Shown: positions 16,336 to 24,832, counted from the stretch's first letter. The stretch: 54,004 nucleotides of DNA from Azospirillum sp. B4 (GCF_000333275.1 NZ_BACU01000074.1:1-54004), one strand, 5' to 3'. Numbers and translations: made by a program. The notes: generated by a model from the letters alone, not told the origin.

Positions 16336-16845
16336 TTAGTCCACAGGGCCGTGGTGCGCCTCCCAGTTTGCGACAAACTGGGCAGCGGTCCCCTTCCCTT
16401 GCGGCGTGTTGTAGTATTGCTTCCAATACGCGGCTATTTCAGGAATGTCACCCGCGCTCGGGATGGGCGTCTTGCCGACAATCTTGCCCATGCGGTGATA
16501 GTGCACCCGGCACATGGCGGCGGCATACTGGTCATTATCCTGTAGTTCCGAGGAGGACGGCACCTTGCCGTTCAGGAACTGACGGGTGGCATCCGCCAAC
16601 CCTTCACGATGCTTCAGGAAATTGGCCCAGATATCATTATGCGTATTGGGCTCCATCTGGAATAGGCCCCGCGCCGGGCCGCCGCCCAATTGGACGCGAT
16701 AGTGCAAGCCGCTTTCCTGGATGGCCGTGCCCAACAGAAGCTCCGTGGGCGCCTGCAGGTCCGCGTCCAGCCCCAACCGCTTCAGTACCACGGTGATGAC
16801 CTCGTCCACAAACTGCTTGGGCTGGTTGGTATAGTCCGATGCCAT
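16336..16845 (-). CDS. Lysozyme/lytic-transglycosylase-like small protein
   Basis: This 169-residue protein contains LLLGTAIQESGLHYRVQLGGGPARGLFQMEPNTHNDIW cut here into its parts: the QESG motif with a candidate catalytic Glu44, and GLFQMEP, which resembles the ES...GLFQ core of the lysozyme-like fold. No signal peptide is visible. ATG 16845 is chosen because AAGGAGG lies seven bases before it; an ATG two codons earlier abuts that ribosome site. Proteins of this shape occur in phages and phage-derived clusters, yet no phage genes flank it. It sits alone, convergent with the GFA gene. Activity is inferred from motifs only. Confidence 0.6.
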   Translation of the reverse strand: MASDYTNQPKQFVDEVITVVLKRLGLDADLQAPTELLLGTAIQESGLHYRVQLGGGPARGLFQMEPNTHNDIWANFLKHREGLADATRQFLNGKVPSSSELQDNDQYAAAMCRVHYHRMGKIVGKTPIPSAGDIPEIAAYWKQYYNTPQGKGTAAQFVANWEAHHGPVD

Positions 16846-16980
16846 CAACATGCCTCCTTGTGCCTGAGGTTGCCCCACGGCGGCCAGAGAGTCGGATACC
16901 CACATATTTTTGGAAGAATATCAACCATAAGGCGCATCGCGAAGCGCAAAACATGCATGGTTCCCGACCTTGCGCAGTGG

Positions 16981-18312
16981 CTAAAGCAGGTCTTCCACCA
17001 GCCGGGCGGCCCATTCGCCCAGGCGCTCATCCAGGCCGCGGTGGGCCCACATCTCCAGCGTGATGGCCTTGGCGTGGGTGAGGTCGTTCTGAAACATGGC
17101 CTCCATCTCCTGGCCGAAGCCCCGGCCCAGCACGACGGCGTTGATCTCGTTGTTGAGGGCCACGCTGCGCCAGTCCAGGTTGGACGAGCCGACGGTGGAC
17201 CAATCGCCGTCGATCACTGCCGTCTTGGCGTGCAGGATGGCGTCCGCGTATTCATGGATGTGGACGCCATCCTCCAGCAGGTCCTCGTAATAGGCGCGGC
17301 CGGCCATGACCGACAGGGGGCTGTCGCTGGGGCCGGGGACCAGCACGGTCACGTCCACGCCCCGCCGGGCCGCCTGGCGCAGCGCCCGGGCCAGCTCCGG
17401 TGTCGGCACGAAATAGCCGGTGGTCAGGTGGATGGAGGTGCGGGCCAGCGCCACGGCCACCATCAGGCTGCGGTAGATCAGCGGTTCGCCCTGGGTGGGC
17501 GCGCCGCTTAATGCCTGGACGGCGATGTCGCCGGGGCGGACCGGCGGCGTGGATGGCGGAGGGCCCAGGGCCGGGATGGCGTCTTCCCCCTGCTCGTGGC
17601 GCTGCTGTTCCCAGGTTTCGGCGTACAGACGCTCGAAGTCCGCCACCACGGGGCCGGCGATACGCACATCGGTGTCGCGCCAGGGGCGTTGCTCCGGATC
17701 GCGGTTCTCCGCCCCCGGCCCCTGATGGTGGCGGCGGTCGTAGACCTCGCTGATGTTCACGCCGCCGACGATGGCCACCGCGTTGTCCACGATCAGCAGC
17801 TTGCGGTGGTCGCGGTGGTTGATGTCCAGGGTCAGCAGCGCCGCCGGATCCACCGGGTTGAAGACCAGCAGGTTCACCCCGCCCTGGCGCAGACGGTCGA
17901 TGACGGAGGCCGGCGTGTCCTGTGAGCCCCAGGCGTCGTAAATCAGGTTGACCTCCACCCCCGCCGCCCGCTTGGCCACCAGCCGCTCCGCGAAGCGGGA
18001 GCCCTCGACCCCGTCGAACTCATAGCTCTCCATGTCGATGCGGCTGCGGGCGCCGTCGATGGCCGCATCCATGGCGGCGTAGGTGGCGGTGCCGCTGCGC
18101 AGCAAGGTGACGCTGTTGCCCCCCACGAAGGGCGTGCCGGCGATCATCCGCCCCTGGCGCTTCAGCAGGTCCATCCGGCCGGCGGCATCGGCGCCGGCCA
18201 GGGCGCGGGCGATGTCCGGATCGGCCGAGGGCAAGGTGGCGCAGCCCGTCACGCCCCCCGCGAGAACGAGGGCGGTCAGGGCGATGATGACGAAGCTTAG
18301 GCGGGGCCGCAT
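16981..18312 (-). CDS. Phospholipase D / cardiolipin synthase-like lipoprotein
   Basis: This 443-residue protein begins with a lipoprotein signal peptide (lipobox VTGC, Cys24), so it should be anchored in the outer or inner membrane facing the periplasm. Two HKD motifs are complete: His169-x-Lys171-x4-Asp176 (HRKLLIVD) and His361-x-Lys363-x4-Asp368 (HAKTAVID), each followed by the GG/GSSN turn. Such enzymes make cardiolipin or cleave phosphodiester bonds. Most cardiolipin synthases have transmembrane helices instead of a lipobox; this periplasmic form resembles ClsC/YmdC-type proteins. It is placed between fucose genes but lacks an obvious connection to them. Confidence 0.85.
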   Translation of the reverse strand: MRPRLSFVIIALTALVLAGGVTGCATLPSADPDIARALAGADAAGRMDLLKRQGRMIAGTPFVGGNSVTLLRSGTATYAAMDAAIDGARSRIDMESYEFDGVEGSRFAERLVAKRAAGVEVNLIYDAWGSQDTPASVIDRLRQGGVNLLVFNPVDPAALLTLDINHRDHRKLLIVDNAVAIVGGVNISEVYDRRHHQGPGAENRDPEQRPWRDTDVRIAGPVVADFERLYAETWEQQRHEQGEDAIPALGPPPSTPPVRPGDIAVQALSGAPTQGEPLIYRSLMVAVALARTSIHLTTGYFVPTPELARALRQAARRGVDVTVLVPGPSDSPLSVMAGRAYYEDLLEDGVHIHEYADAILHAKTAVIDGDWSTVGSSNLDWRSVALNNEINAVVLGRGFGQEMEAMFQNDLTHAKAITLEMWAHRGLDERLGEWAARLVEDLL

Positions 18313-18405
18313 GGGCCGGATCGTGCCATCGCCGCCCCCGGCCGGCCATTGCGACCAGCGGCGGGATGGGGCCGAAATCCGGCTTAGGCAGGCATAGGCC
18401 CCAGC

Positions 18406-19134
18406 TTAAGCCGTCCAGCCGCCGTCGATGACGTGGATGGCGCCGGTGGTGAAGGATGAGGCGTCGCTGGCCAGGTACAGCGCCAGCTCCGCGATCTCCT
18501 CGGCCCGGCCCAGGCGGCCCATGGGTTGGCGCGCGACGAAGGCGGCCTGGGCGGCGGCATAGTCGCCGGTGGCGGCCAGGCGCTCATCCAGCGAGGGGGT
18601 CTGCACCGTGCCGGGGCAGATGGCGTTGCAGCGCACGCCCCGGCCCACGAAGTCGGCGGCCACCGCCTTGGTCAGGCCGATGACGGCGGCCTTGGTGGCG
18701 CCATAGGCGAAACGGTTGGGCACGCCCTTGATGGAGCTGGCGACGGACGACATGTTGACGATGCTGCCCCTGCCCGCGTCCAGCATGCCGGGCAGGAAGG
18801 CGCGAATGGTGCGATACATCGCCGTGACGTTCAGGTCCCAGGAAAAGCCCCAGGCGGCCGCGTCACACTCCAGTATGGTGCCGGCGTGGACAAAACCGGC
18901 GCAGTTGAACAGCACGTCTATGTTGCCGATCTCAGCCGCCAGGGCGGCCACGTCCGCATCGCTGCGCACATCCAGTCGCCGGTGGGCGCACCCGGCCACC
19001 TCCGCCAGCTTGTCGGCGTTGATGTCGGTGGCGTAGACGGTCGCCCCTTCCCGCGCGAACAGCTCCGCCGCCGCCCGGCCGATGCCCTGCGCCGCCGCCG
19101 TCACCAGCGCGGTCTTACCCTGTAAACGTCCCAT
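18406..19134 (-). CDS. Short-chain dehydrogenase, probable 2-keto-3-deoxy-L-fuconate dehydrogenase
   Basis: This 242-residue SDR has the nucleotide motif TAAAQGIG at residues 12-19 (the first glycine of the classical TGxxxGIG is alanine), Asp37 suggesting NAD preference, NCAG at 78-81 and the catalytic Ser130, Tyr144 and Lys148. It resembles the 2-keto-3-deoxy-L-fuconate dehydrogenase of Xanthomonas-type fucose pathways and the SDR of the Campylobacter fuc island. It could instead oxidise L-fucose itself, but an aldose dehydrogenase encoded in the same locus is better placed for that. An AAGGAAAC ribosome site precedes ATG 19134. A 126-base gap with a GC hairpin (about 19158-19182) separates it from the upstream dehydratase gene. 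Confidence 0.8.
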   Translation of the reverse strand: MGRLQGKTALVTAAAQGIGRAAAELFAREGATVYATDINADKLAEVAGCAHRRLDVRSDADVAALAAEIGNIDVLFNCAGFVHAGTILECDAAAWGFSWDLNVTAMYRTIRAFLPGMLDAGRGSIVNMSSVASSIKGVPNRFAYGATKAAVIGLTKAVAADFVGRGVRCNAICPGTVQTPSLDERLAATGDYAAAQAAFVARQPMGRLGRAEEIAELALYLASDASSFTTGAIHVIDGGWTA

Positions 19135-19261
19135 GGTGGTTTCCTTGTTCCTCTAGCGCCGGCGGGGCATCCGCCCCTCGGCTATCCTCGCGTTCCAGTC
19201 CGCTACGCTCACCGGAAAGCTCCGGCGGCCGCAGTCGCTGCCTCGTTTGACAGGCCTTGCC

Positions 19262-20467
19262 TCAGGCGGCCCGCGTGGGCAGGCAGGCGGGTCCCACCGG
19301 CTCGAACGACTTGTAGGTCAGGATGAATTCCTGGTGGCCCAGCGCTTCGGACACGGTGCGGTCGCCCGCCGCCGCCGCCTCGACCAGGCCCAGGATCTCC
19401 GCCCCCACCTCATCCAGGGTGGCCCGGCCTTCCAGGATGCGGCCGGCGTTCACGTCCATGTCCGCCGACAGCCGGGTGTAGGTCTCCGGGTTGGCGCAAA
19501 CCTTGATGACGGGGGAGATGGCGGATCCGACGACGGAGCCGCGCCCGGTGGTGAACAGGATGACGTGGCTGCCCGACGCGATCAGTTCCACGATTTCCGC
19601 GTTGTCGGAAATGTTGGGGAAGCCGAAGCGCGGTTCCCCATCCGGCACCACGTCCATGAGGTAGAGGCCGCCCGACGGCGGGATGTCGCCCGGCTTGATC
19701 AGGCCGCTGATGGGCGAGGAGCCGGATTTGGAGTAGGCGCCCATGGACTTTTCTTCCTGGGTGGTCAGGCCGCCCTCCGCATTGCCGGGGGCGAAGCTGC
19801 CGAAGCCCATGATGGTGTAGTAGCGCTCCGCCTTTTGCACGCAGGCCTCGATCTCGGCGCCCAGTTCCGGCGTCACGGCCCGATCGGACATGATGCGCTC
19901 ACAGCCCACCAGTTCGCCCGTCTCCTCGAAGATGCAGGTGGCGCCGGCCTCGACCAGCCAGTCGAAGCAGCGGCCCACGGCCGGGTTGGCGGTGATGCCG
20001 CTGGTGCCGTCCGATCCGCCGCAGATGGTGCCCACCACCAGTTCATGCCGCGCCATGGGCACCACCGGCGTCTGGTCGGCGATGGCCTTCAGGCGGGCCA
20101 CGGCGGCCCGCCCGGCCTCGATGGTGGCCTTGGTGCCGCCAGCCTGCTGGATGACCAGGGTCTCCACCGGCCGGCCGCTGTCCGCCACCGCCTGGCGCAG
20201 GGCCTCGCGGTTGAAGCTTTCGCAGCCCAGGGACACCAGCAGCACGCCGCCCACATTGGGATGGGTGCACAGCTTGGTCATGATCTGGAAGGCGTAACTG
20301 TTGGGGTAGCAGCCCGGGAAGCCGATCAGGTGCACGTCCATGTCGTCGCTGAGATTGACGATGCGGCGGGCCACATGGTGGGCGCATTCCACCAGATAGG
20401 CCACGACGATGACGTTACGGATGCCCTTGCGGCCATCGCTTCTCAGAAATCCACGCATCTCAGCCAT
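19262..20467 (-). CDS. UxaA/altronate dehydratase-family large subunit, probable L-fuconate dehydratase component
   Basis: This 401-residue protein matches the large catalytic portion of UxaA-type sugar acid dehydratases (motifs GFPGCYPN, LGCESF, GTICGGSDGTSGITANPAVG, DNAEIV). The companion SAF-domain subunit is a separate gene one base upstream; in E. coli UxaA they form one chain. Cysteine clusters fit the iron dependence of the family. In the Campylobacter fuc island a split UxaA pair serves fucose catabolism, and the same role (L-fuconate to 2-keto-3-deoxy-L-fuconate) is inferred here. Altronate or galactarate cannot be excluded by sequence alone, but no uronate genes are nearby. Confidence 0.82.
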   Translation of the reverse strand: MAEMRGFLRSDGRKGIRNVIVVAYLVECAHHVARRIVNLSDDMDVHLIGFPGCYPNSYAFQIMTKLCTHPNVGGVLLVSLGCESFNREALRQAVADSGRPVETLVIQQAGGTKATIEAGRAAVARLKAIADQTPVVPMARHELVVGTICGGSDGTSGITANPAVGRCFDWLVEAGATCIFEETGELVGCERIMSDRAVTPELGAEIEACVQKAERYYTIMGFGSFAPGNAEGGLTTQEEKSMGAYSKSGSSPISGLIKPGDIPPSGGLYLMDVVPDGEPRFGFPNISDNAEIVELIASGSHVILFTTGRGSVVGSAISPVIKVCANPETYTRLSADMDVNAGRILEGRATLDEVGAEILGLVEAAAAGDRTVSEALGHQEFILTYKSFEPVGPACLPTRAA

Positions 20468-20468
20468 A

Positions 20469-20786
20469 TCAGTGGCCCCCTTCGCTGCCGCCGACCACCT
20501 GTCGTGTATGGCTGGCGATGTAATCGCTTTTCATGTTGTGCATGTGGACATGGCCGCCCACGGCCACGGCGGCGGTCATGGAGCCGATGGGCGCGCCGTA
20601 TTTCAGCACCTTGTCCCCGGCGGCCAGGGCGCGGCGCGCCAGCTTGTGTCCCACGGTCACGTCCTGAGCGGCGGTGATCGGGATGCCGTCGATGTCCAGG
20701 GCGTCGCCGGCGCGGATGGCGGCGCGGACGACCAGCACGTTGTCATCCGGATGCAGCAGGATGAGGGGGGAGATGGGCGTGCTCAT
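20469..20786 (-). CDS. UxaA-type SAF-domain small subunit
   Basis: This 105-residue protein is a SAF domain (HPDDNVLVVRAAI, then VGHKLARRALAAGDKVLKYG and GGHVHMHN), the N-terminal module of altronate dehydratases. HVHMHN supplies the usual histidine-rich end. ATG 20786 overlaps the stop of the aldose dehydrogenase by four bases (ATGA), and its own stop is followed after one base by the ATG of the large subunit, so all three are translationally coupled. A longer frame reaching 21008 runs into the upstream gene and is a shadow. Confidence 0.85.
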   Translation of the reverse strand: MSTPISPLILLHPDDNVLVVRAAIRAGDALDIDGIPITAAQDVTVGHKLARRALAAGDKVLKYGAPIGSMTAAVAVGGHVHMHNMKSDYIASHTRQVVGGSEGGH

Positions 20787-21835
20787 GGGGCTTTCGTCGT
20801 GTTGCTGGGGGTGGGGGCGGCCGGATGCAGCAGGCCCTCGGCGCGCAGCTCCTGCCACAATCCGGCCGGGATGGCGGTATCCATCAGCGCCGTGGTCTGG
20901 GCCACCTGGGCGGCATCGGCCATGCCGGGAATGACACTGGCCACCACCGGGTGCGCCAGGGGGAATTGCAGCGCAGCGGCGGCCAAGGGCACGCCGAACC
21001 GGTCGCAAACGGCCTCAAGCCGGCGCACGCGGTCAACGATGGCGGCGGGTGCGGGCTCATAATTGTAGTACAGCGGGGCGTTCCCCCGCGTGCCGTTCAC
21101 CAGGATGCCGGAGTTGTAGGGGCCGCCAACCACCACCCTCACGCCTTTGGCGGCGCAGGCGGGAAAGAAGGTATCCAGCGCCGTCTGCTCCAGCAGGGTA
21201 TAGCGGCCGGCCAGCAGCACGACGTCGAAGTCGGCATGGCCCATCGCCTCCAGGCACACCTGCCACTCATTCACACCCAGGCCGATGGCGCCCACCGCCC
21301 CCTGGTCGCGAAGTTCCCGCATGGCGCGATAACCACCGTCCAGGAACTGGCGAAGATGGTGGCCATGCGCCGCGCCGTGGGTGGCGACGCCCAGGTCGTG
21401 GGCCAGCAGCAGGTCGATACGCCCCCGTCCCAGCCGGCAGCGGCTTTCGGTATAGGACCGCATGACGCCGTCATGGCTGTAGTCGAACACCGGTTCGAAG
21501 GGGGCGGCGGCGGCGAAACCGTGGCGCACGCCCTGCCCATCTTCCGCCACGGGCACCAGCACCCGTCCCACCTTGGTCGACAGCAGCAGCTCTCCGTTCG
21601 GGTCCAGTTCCGCCAGCGCGGCCCCCAGACGGCTTTCGCTGAGGCCGAAGCCATAGTGCGGTGCCGTGTCCAGATAGCGGATGCCGGCATCCACGGCGGC
21701 GGCCACGGCCGCCCGCGCGGCATCCTCCGCCACCGGTTGGTATAGATTGCCGATGGCCGCCGCCCCAAAGCCCAGCGGGGGCAAGGGCGGACGGGTGGGG
21801 ATGAAGGATGAGGAGGCGGCCGGCACTGTATCCAT
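20783..21835 (-). CDS. Aldo-keto reductase, probable L-fucose (D-threo-aldose) 1-dehydrogenase
   Basis: This 350-residue AKR has the catalytic tetrad Asp56, Tyr61, Lys88 and His146 (YLDTAPHYG, STKVGR, LLLAHDLG). The DTAPHYGFGLSE version of the tyrosine loop is typical of D-threo-aldose/L-fucose dehydrogenases, which oxidise the sugar at C1 to a lactone. It is the first gene of the minus-strand fucose unit (AKR, SAF subunit, large dehydratase subunit, SDR) and lies divergent to iclR, with a 7-base inverted repeat in the shared promoter region. Confidence 0.83.
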   Translation of the reverse strand: MDTVPAASSSFIPTRPPLPPLGFGAAAIGNLYQPVAEDAARAAVAAAVDAGIRYLDTAPHYGFGLSESRLGAALAELDPNGELLLSTKVGRVLVPVAEDGQGVRHGFAAAAPFEPVFDYSHDGVMRSYTESRCRLGRGRIDLLLAHDLGVATHGAAHGHHLRQFLDGGYRAMRELRDQGAVGAIGLGVNEWQVCLEAMGHADFDVVLLAGRYTLLEQTALDTFFPACAAKGVRVVVGGPYNSGILVNGTRGNAPLYYNYEPAPAAIVDRVRRLEAVCDRFGVPLAAAALQFPLAHPVVASVIPGMADAAQVAQTTALMDTAIPAGLWQELRAEGLLHPAAPTPSNTTKAP

Positions 21836-21862
21836 TACTCCCGGGGCGGGCGATTTTCATTC

Positions 21863-21887
21863 ATATGCGAAATCGACTTCCGCATAT
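21863..21887. promoter_or_regulatory. Inverted repeat between the fucose dehydrogenase and iclR genes
   Basis: ATATGCG (21863-21869) and CGCATAT (21881-21887) form a perfect 7-base inverted repeat with 11 bases between. The site lies 28 bases upstream of the AKR start on the minus strand and about 120 bases before iclR, in the only AT-rich patch of the region. It is the best candidate operator for the IclR-family regulator. Confidence 0.6.
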
Positions 21888-22007
21888 AAAATCGCGGTGC
21901 GCGTCCGGGAAGTCAAGCGCCGCACGCCATCCTTGTACGCCGTTCTTGCCCCAGGGGGCGTGCAGATGGCATAGCCGGAAGAGCCCCCGCCCTGGCCGGA
22001 TAATCCC

Positions 22008-22832
22008 ATGACCGCCGCACCCGATGACACCGTGCCTGATATCGACGACGCCGGCGACCTGACAGGCGACGCGGAGGCTGTGCGCAAATACCGGGCGCCG
22101 GCGCTGGAAAAGGGTCTCGACATCCTGGAACTGATGGCCAGCCACGGCGCCCCCATGACGCCGTCGCAAATCTCGGCCCGCCTGAAGCGCTCGGTCAGCG
22201 AGCTGTTCCGCATGATCCAGGTACTGGAGTTCCGCGGCTACATCGCGCCGGCCGCCGCCGCGGATGGCTATGAACTGACCAACAAGCTGTTCACCCTGGG
22301 CATGGCGCGAGCGCCGGTGCGCACGCTGCTGGAGGCGGCCCTGCCCCTGATGCGCGACCTGACGCAGGCCATCGGCCAGTCCTGCCACCTGGCGGTCGCG
22401 TCGGATGACCAGATGGTGGTGGTGGCCCGCATCGAGAATCCGGGACACCTGGGCTTCTCCGTCCGGCCGGGCTATCACCGCAGCCTGGTGGAGGCCCCGT
22501 CCGGCGTGGTGCTGTACGCGTTCCAGCCGCCGCACATCCAGACCCTCTGGCGCGCCATGCTGGACCGCGCGGTGGGGCCCCAGCGCACGGCGGCTTTCGC
22601 GGTCCGCGCGGACGGGGTGCGCGAACGGGGCTTCGAACAGGCGGCCAGCGACTATGCCATGGGCGTGACGGATTTATCCGCGCCGGTGATCGGCGGCAGC
22701 GGGGCGGCGGTGGCCGCCCTGACCGTGCCCTTCATCCAGCACACGCCCCTGGTGCGGCCGCTGACGGACACCATCGCCCTGTTGCAGGCCACCGCCCGCC
22801 AGATCGCGCAGGATCTAACGGAGCGGGTCTGA
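22008..22832 (+). CDS. IclR family regulator of the fucose locus
   Basis: This 274-residue protein has an N-terminal winged helix (residues about 30-90; LEKGLDILELMASHGAPMTPSQISARLKRS, recognition helix SELFRMIQVLEFRGYI) and a C-terminal GAF-like ligand domain (about 105-265; LMRDLTQAIGQSCHLAV and the late GVTDLSAPV segment of the family). It is divergent from the aldose dehydrogenase gene, like the IclR-type gene of the Campylobacter fuc island. It probably senses fucose or a pathway acid. ATG 22008 is preferred; no strong Shine-Dalgarno sequence is seen. Confidence 0.87.
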   Translation: MTAAPDDTVPDIDDAGDLTGDAEAVRKYRAPALEKGLDILELMASHGAPMTPSQISARLKRSVSELFRMIQVLEFRGYIAPAAAADGYELTNKLFTLGMARAPVRTLLEAALPLMRDLTQAIGQSCHLAVASDDQMVVVARIENPGHLGFSVRPGYHRSLVEAPSGVVLYAFQPPHIQTLWRAMLDRAVGPQRTAAFAVRADGVRERGFEQAASDYAMGVTDLSAPVIGGSGAAVAALTVPFIQHTPLVRPLTDTIALLQATARQIAQDLTERV

Positions 22833-22869
22833 GCATGCCGCCCGGATGCCCGGCATGCGCGCATCCGGG
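22833..22869 (+). promoter_or_regulatory. Two mutually exclusive hairpins between iclR and purU
   Basis: GCATGCCG (22833-22840) can pair with CGGCATGC (22851-22858). The intervening CCCGGATGC (22841-22849) can instead pair with GCATCCGGG (22861-22869). The connecting loops are too short for both to coexist as a pseudoknot, so they are alternatives. The element begins directly after the iclR stop and ends about 80 bases before purU. It may be an iclR terminator lacking a T-run or a purU leader switch. Confidence 0.4.
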
Positions 22870-22950
22870 GCTGTGACAGGGCGCCGTTTATGCTAGACCC
22901 GGGCAACTTCATTCCAAATAACGCCCGCATGCCTTGAGGAATCGTTCGCC

Positions 22951-23829
22951 GTGACGTCGCAGAAGCCCTCCGCCCCGAACAGCCCCTACGTCCTGGTCCT
23001 GACCTGTCCCGACGTGAAGGGCGTGGTGGCCGCCGTCTCCAGCTATCTGGCCGATAACGACGCATCGATCACCGAATCCAGCCATTTCAACGATGCGCTG
23101 ACCGACACCTTCTTCATGCGCACGGCCTTCCGGCCAGACGGGGCGGGCTTCCCCGACCTGGACAGCCTGCGCCAGGGCTTTCAGCTGATCGCCCGCCGCT
23201 TCCGCATGGACTGGCAACTGGTGGACATGACGGTGAAGCCCAAGGTGGTGATCGCGGTGTCCAAGTTCGGCCATTGCCTCTACGACCTGTTGCACCGCGC
23301 CCGCAGCGGTTCCCTGCCCATCGACATCCCGGCCGTCATCTCCAACCACGACGACATGCGGTCCTTCGTGGAATGGAGCGGCATTCCCTACCATTATTTC
23401 CCTATGAAAGGGGACAAGGCCGCCCAGGAGGCGGCGTTCATGGATGTGGTGAGCCAGTCCGGCGCCGACCTGGTGGTGCTGGCGCGCTACATGCAGATCC
23501 TGTCGGCCGACCTGTGCGGTCAGCTCTCCGGCCGTTGCATCAACATCCATCACAGCTTCCTGCCCAGCTTCAAAGGGGCCAAGCCCTATCACCAGGCGCA
23601 CGCCCGCGGGGTGAAGCTGATCGGCGCCACCGCGCACTACGTGACCACCGACCTGGACGAAGGCCCCATCATCGAACAGGGCATCGAGCGGGTCGACCAC
23701 ACCCACACGCCGGAAGATTTGGTGGACATCGGCCGCGACATCGAATGCGCCGTCCTGGCCCGCGCCGTGCGCTGGCATATCGAACGCCGCATCCTGGTGG
23801 CCGGCCAGAAGACCATCGTCTTCAGCTGA
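22951..23829 (+). CDS. purU: Formyltetrahydrofolate deformylase PurU
   Basis: This 292-residue enzyme hydrolyses 10-formyl-THF to formate and THF, balancing one-carbon pools. It has an N-terminal ACT domain (residues 12-90) and a formyltransferase-like domain with the catalytic Asn198, His200 and Asp236 (CINIHHSFLPSFKGA and HYVTTDLDEGPIIEQ). Translation starts at GTG 22951, with TTGAGGA about ten bases upstream. It stands alone, with iclR upstream and a convergent secreted-protein gene downstream. Confidence 0.95.
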   Translation: MTSQKPSAPNSPYVLVLTCPDVKGVVAAVSSYLADNDASITESSHFNDALTDTFFMRTAFRPDGAGFPDLDSLRQGFQLIARRFRMDWQLVDMTVKPKVVIAVSKFGHCLYDLLHRARSGSLPIDIPAVISNHDDMRSFVEWSGIPYHYFPMKGDKAAQEAAFMDVVSQSGADLVVLARYMQILSADLCGQLSGRCINIHHSFLPSFKGAKPYHQAHARGVKLIGATAHYVTTDLDEGPIIEQGIERVDHTHTPEDLVDIGRDIECAVLARAVRWHIERRILVAGQKTIVFS

Positions 23830-23855
23830 GGCCAGCGGCATCCGGACATAAGGAA

Positions 23856-23885
23856 GGGCGGGACAGCCCACTGGCCATCCCGCCC
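23856..23885. terminator. Hairpin shared by convergent purU and the secreted-protein gene
   Basis: GGGCGGGA (23856-23863) pairs with TCCCGCCC (23878-23885), a perfect 8-base stem between two convergent stop codons. No long T-run follows on either strand, though CTTCCTTA follows on the minus side. A bidirectional terminator is the simplest reading. Confidence 0.55.
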
Positions 23886-23908
23886 CTCGTCATTTCAAGT
23901 AGGCGTCA

Positions 23909-24559
23909 TCAGCGGGGCGACACGCTGGCGCTGGCGGACGTGCCAGCGGAGCCGTTGACCTTGGCCGAGGTGCCGCCCACGGACACGCTGTCCTGGGTCT
24001 GAACCTTGGTGCGGTCACTGACGGAGACGCCGTCCCCGCCCACCATGGCGTTGCCGCCGGTGCCGGTCGAGGCGTCGGTGTTACCCTTCAGCACCGTCGG
24101 GCCACGGGTGGCGGCCGACGCGCCGGCGCTGCCGGTGGTCTGGGTGGTACCGGCGGCCGTCCCCTCGGTCACGCCCATGGCGCCGGCCACGGTGCCGTTC
24201 TGTGCCTCCTGCGTGGTGGCGGCGGCGCTGGCGGCGGTGTTGCCGGCCGCGCTGGCGTTGGCCCTGGCGGCATCGGTCGCGGCGCTGGTCGTGTTCTGCG
24301 TCGTCACGGCCGCGGCATCGCCCGCGCGACCTGCCGTCGCGGCGGCACCGGTGGCGGCTTGGCTGTTAACGCCCGCCGTCACGCCCTGGCGGGTGGCGAT
24401 GGCGCCGCTGCCAATAGTGCCACCCGTGGTGGTGTTCAGCGTACTGTTCAGGCTACCGGTCACGGCACCAGCACCGTGGCCACCGATCAACTGGGCATTG
24501 GCGGTGCCGGCCAGCAGGGCGGCCAGGGCAACGCCACTGAGGAGAAGACGGGAATTCAT
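23909..24559 (-). CDS. Secreted Ala/Thr/Gly-rich low-complexity protein (paralogous leader A)
   Basis: This 216-residue protein has a clear signal peptide (MNSRLLLSGVALAALLAG, cleavage after ANA) followed by a mature part of low complexity dominated by Ala, Thr, Gly and Ser, without cysteine. I recognise no domain. The signal peptide, ribosome site (GGAGGAATGACCC) and upstream sequence are closely shared with the next gene at 24833-25249, while the mature parts differ, so the two arose by duplication of the expression unit and then diverged. An extracellular or periplasmic, perhaps surface-coating, role is a guess. Confidence 0.7.
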   Translation of the reverse strand: MNSRLLLSGVALAALLAGTANAQLIGGHGAGAVTGSLNSTLNTTTGGTIGSGAIATRQGVTAGVNSQAATGAAATAGRAGDAAAVTTQNTTSAATDAARANASAAGNTAASAAATTQEAQNGTVAGAMGVTEGTAAGTTQTTGSAGASAATRGPTVLKGNTDASTGTGGNAMVGGDGVSVSDRTKVQTQDSVSVGGTSAKVNGSAGTSASASVSPR

Positions 24560-24649
24560 GGGTCATTCCTCCGTATCGCTGAAGACGGACGCCCTTTGGT
24601 ACCAGCGCCCGCCTTGCTGTGCTTGCAAAGGTTACCCGGAAACGTGGCC

Positions 24650-24680
24650 GCAATTTGGCAAAGGAATGGATTCAATTTGC
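24650..24680 (-). promoter_or_regulatory. Conserved upstream motif pair of secreted gene A
   Basis: On the plus strand GCAATTTGGCA (24650-24660) is followed by AATTTGC (24674-24680), offset 24 bases. The same two words with the same offset occur before the paralogous gene at 25341-25371. They lie about 91 bases upstream of the start codon, consistent with a shared promoter or operator. Confidence 0.5.
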
Positions 24681-24776
24681 CTGAGGGTGCTTCCGTAACG
24701 ATGTCTTAATTAAAAATATTCGCTCTCTTTCATTTGCTCTGATATTGGAAGCAACCCGCATCGTTTCACGAAGAAA

Positions 24777-24805
24777 GGGCGGGGCGCCCTGGGGACGTCC
24801 CGCCC
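24777..24805 (-). terminator. Terminator of secreted gene B
   Basis: GGGCGGG (24777-24783) pairs with CCCGCCC (24799-24805); read on the minus strand the stem is followed by TTTCTTC. It lies 28 bases past the stop codon of the gene at 24833. Confidence 0.6.
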
Positions 24806-24832
24806 GGTCTTCCCAACCAATAACGACGCGCG

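Noticed and set aside
22833..22869. H-type pseudoknot from the two stems before purU
   Set aside because: The connecting loops (0, 1 and 2 bases) are too short to span stems of 8 and 9 pairs, so alternative hairpins are more likely.
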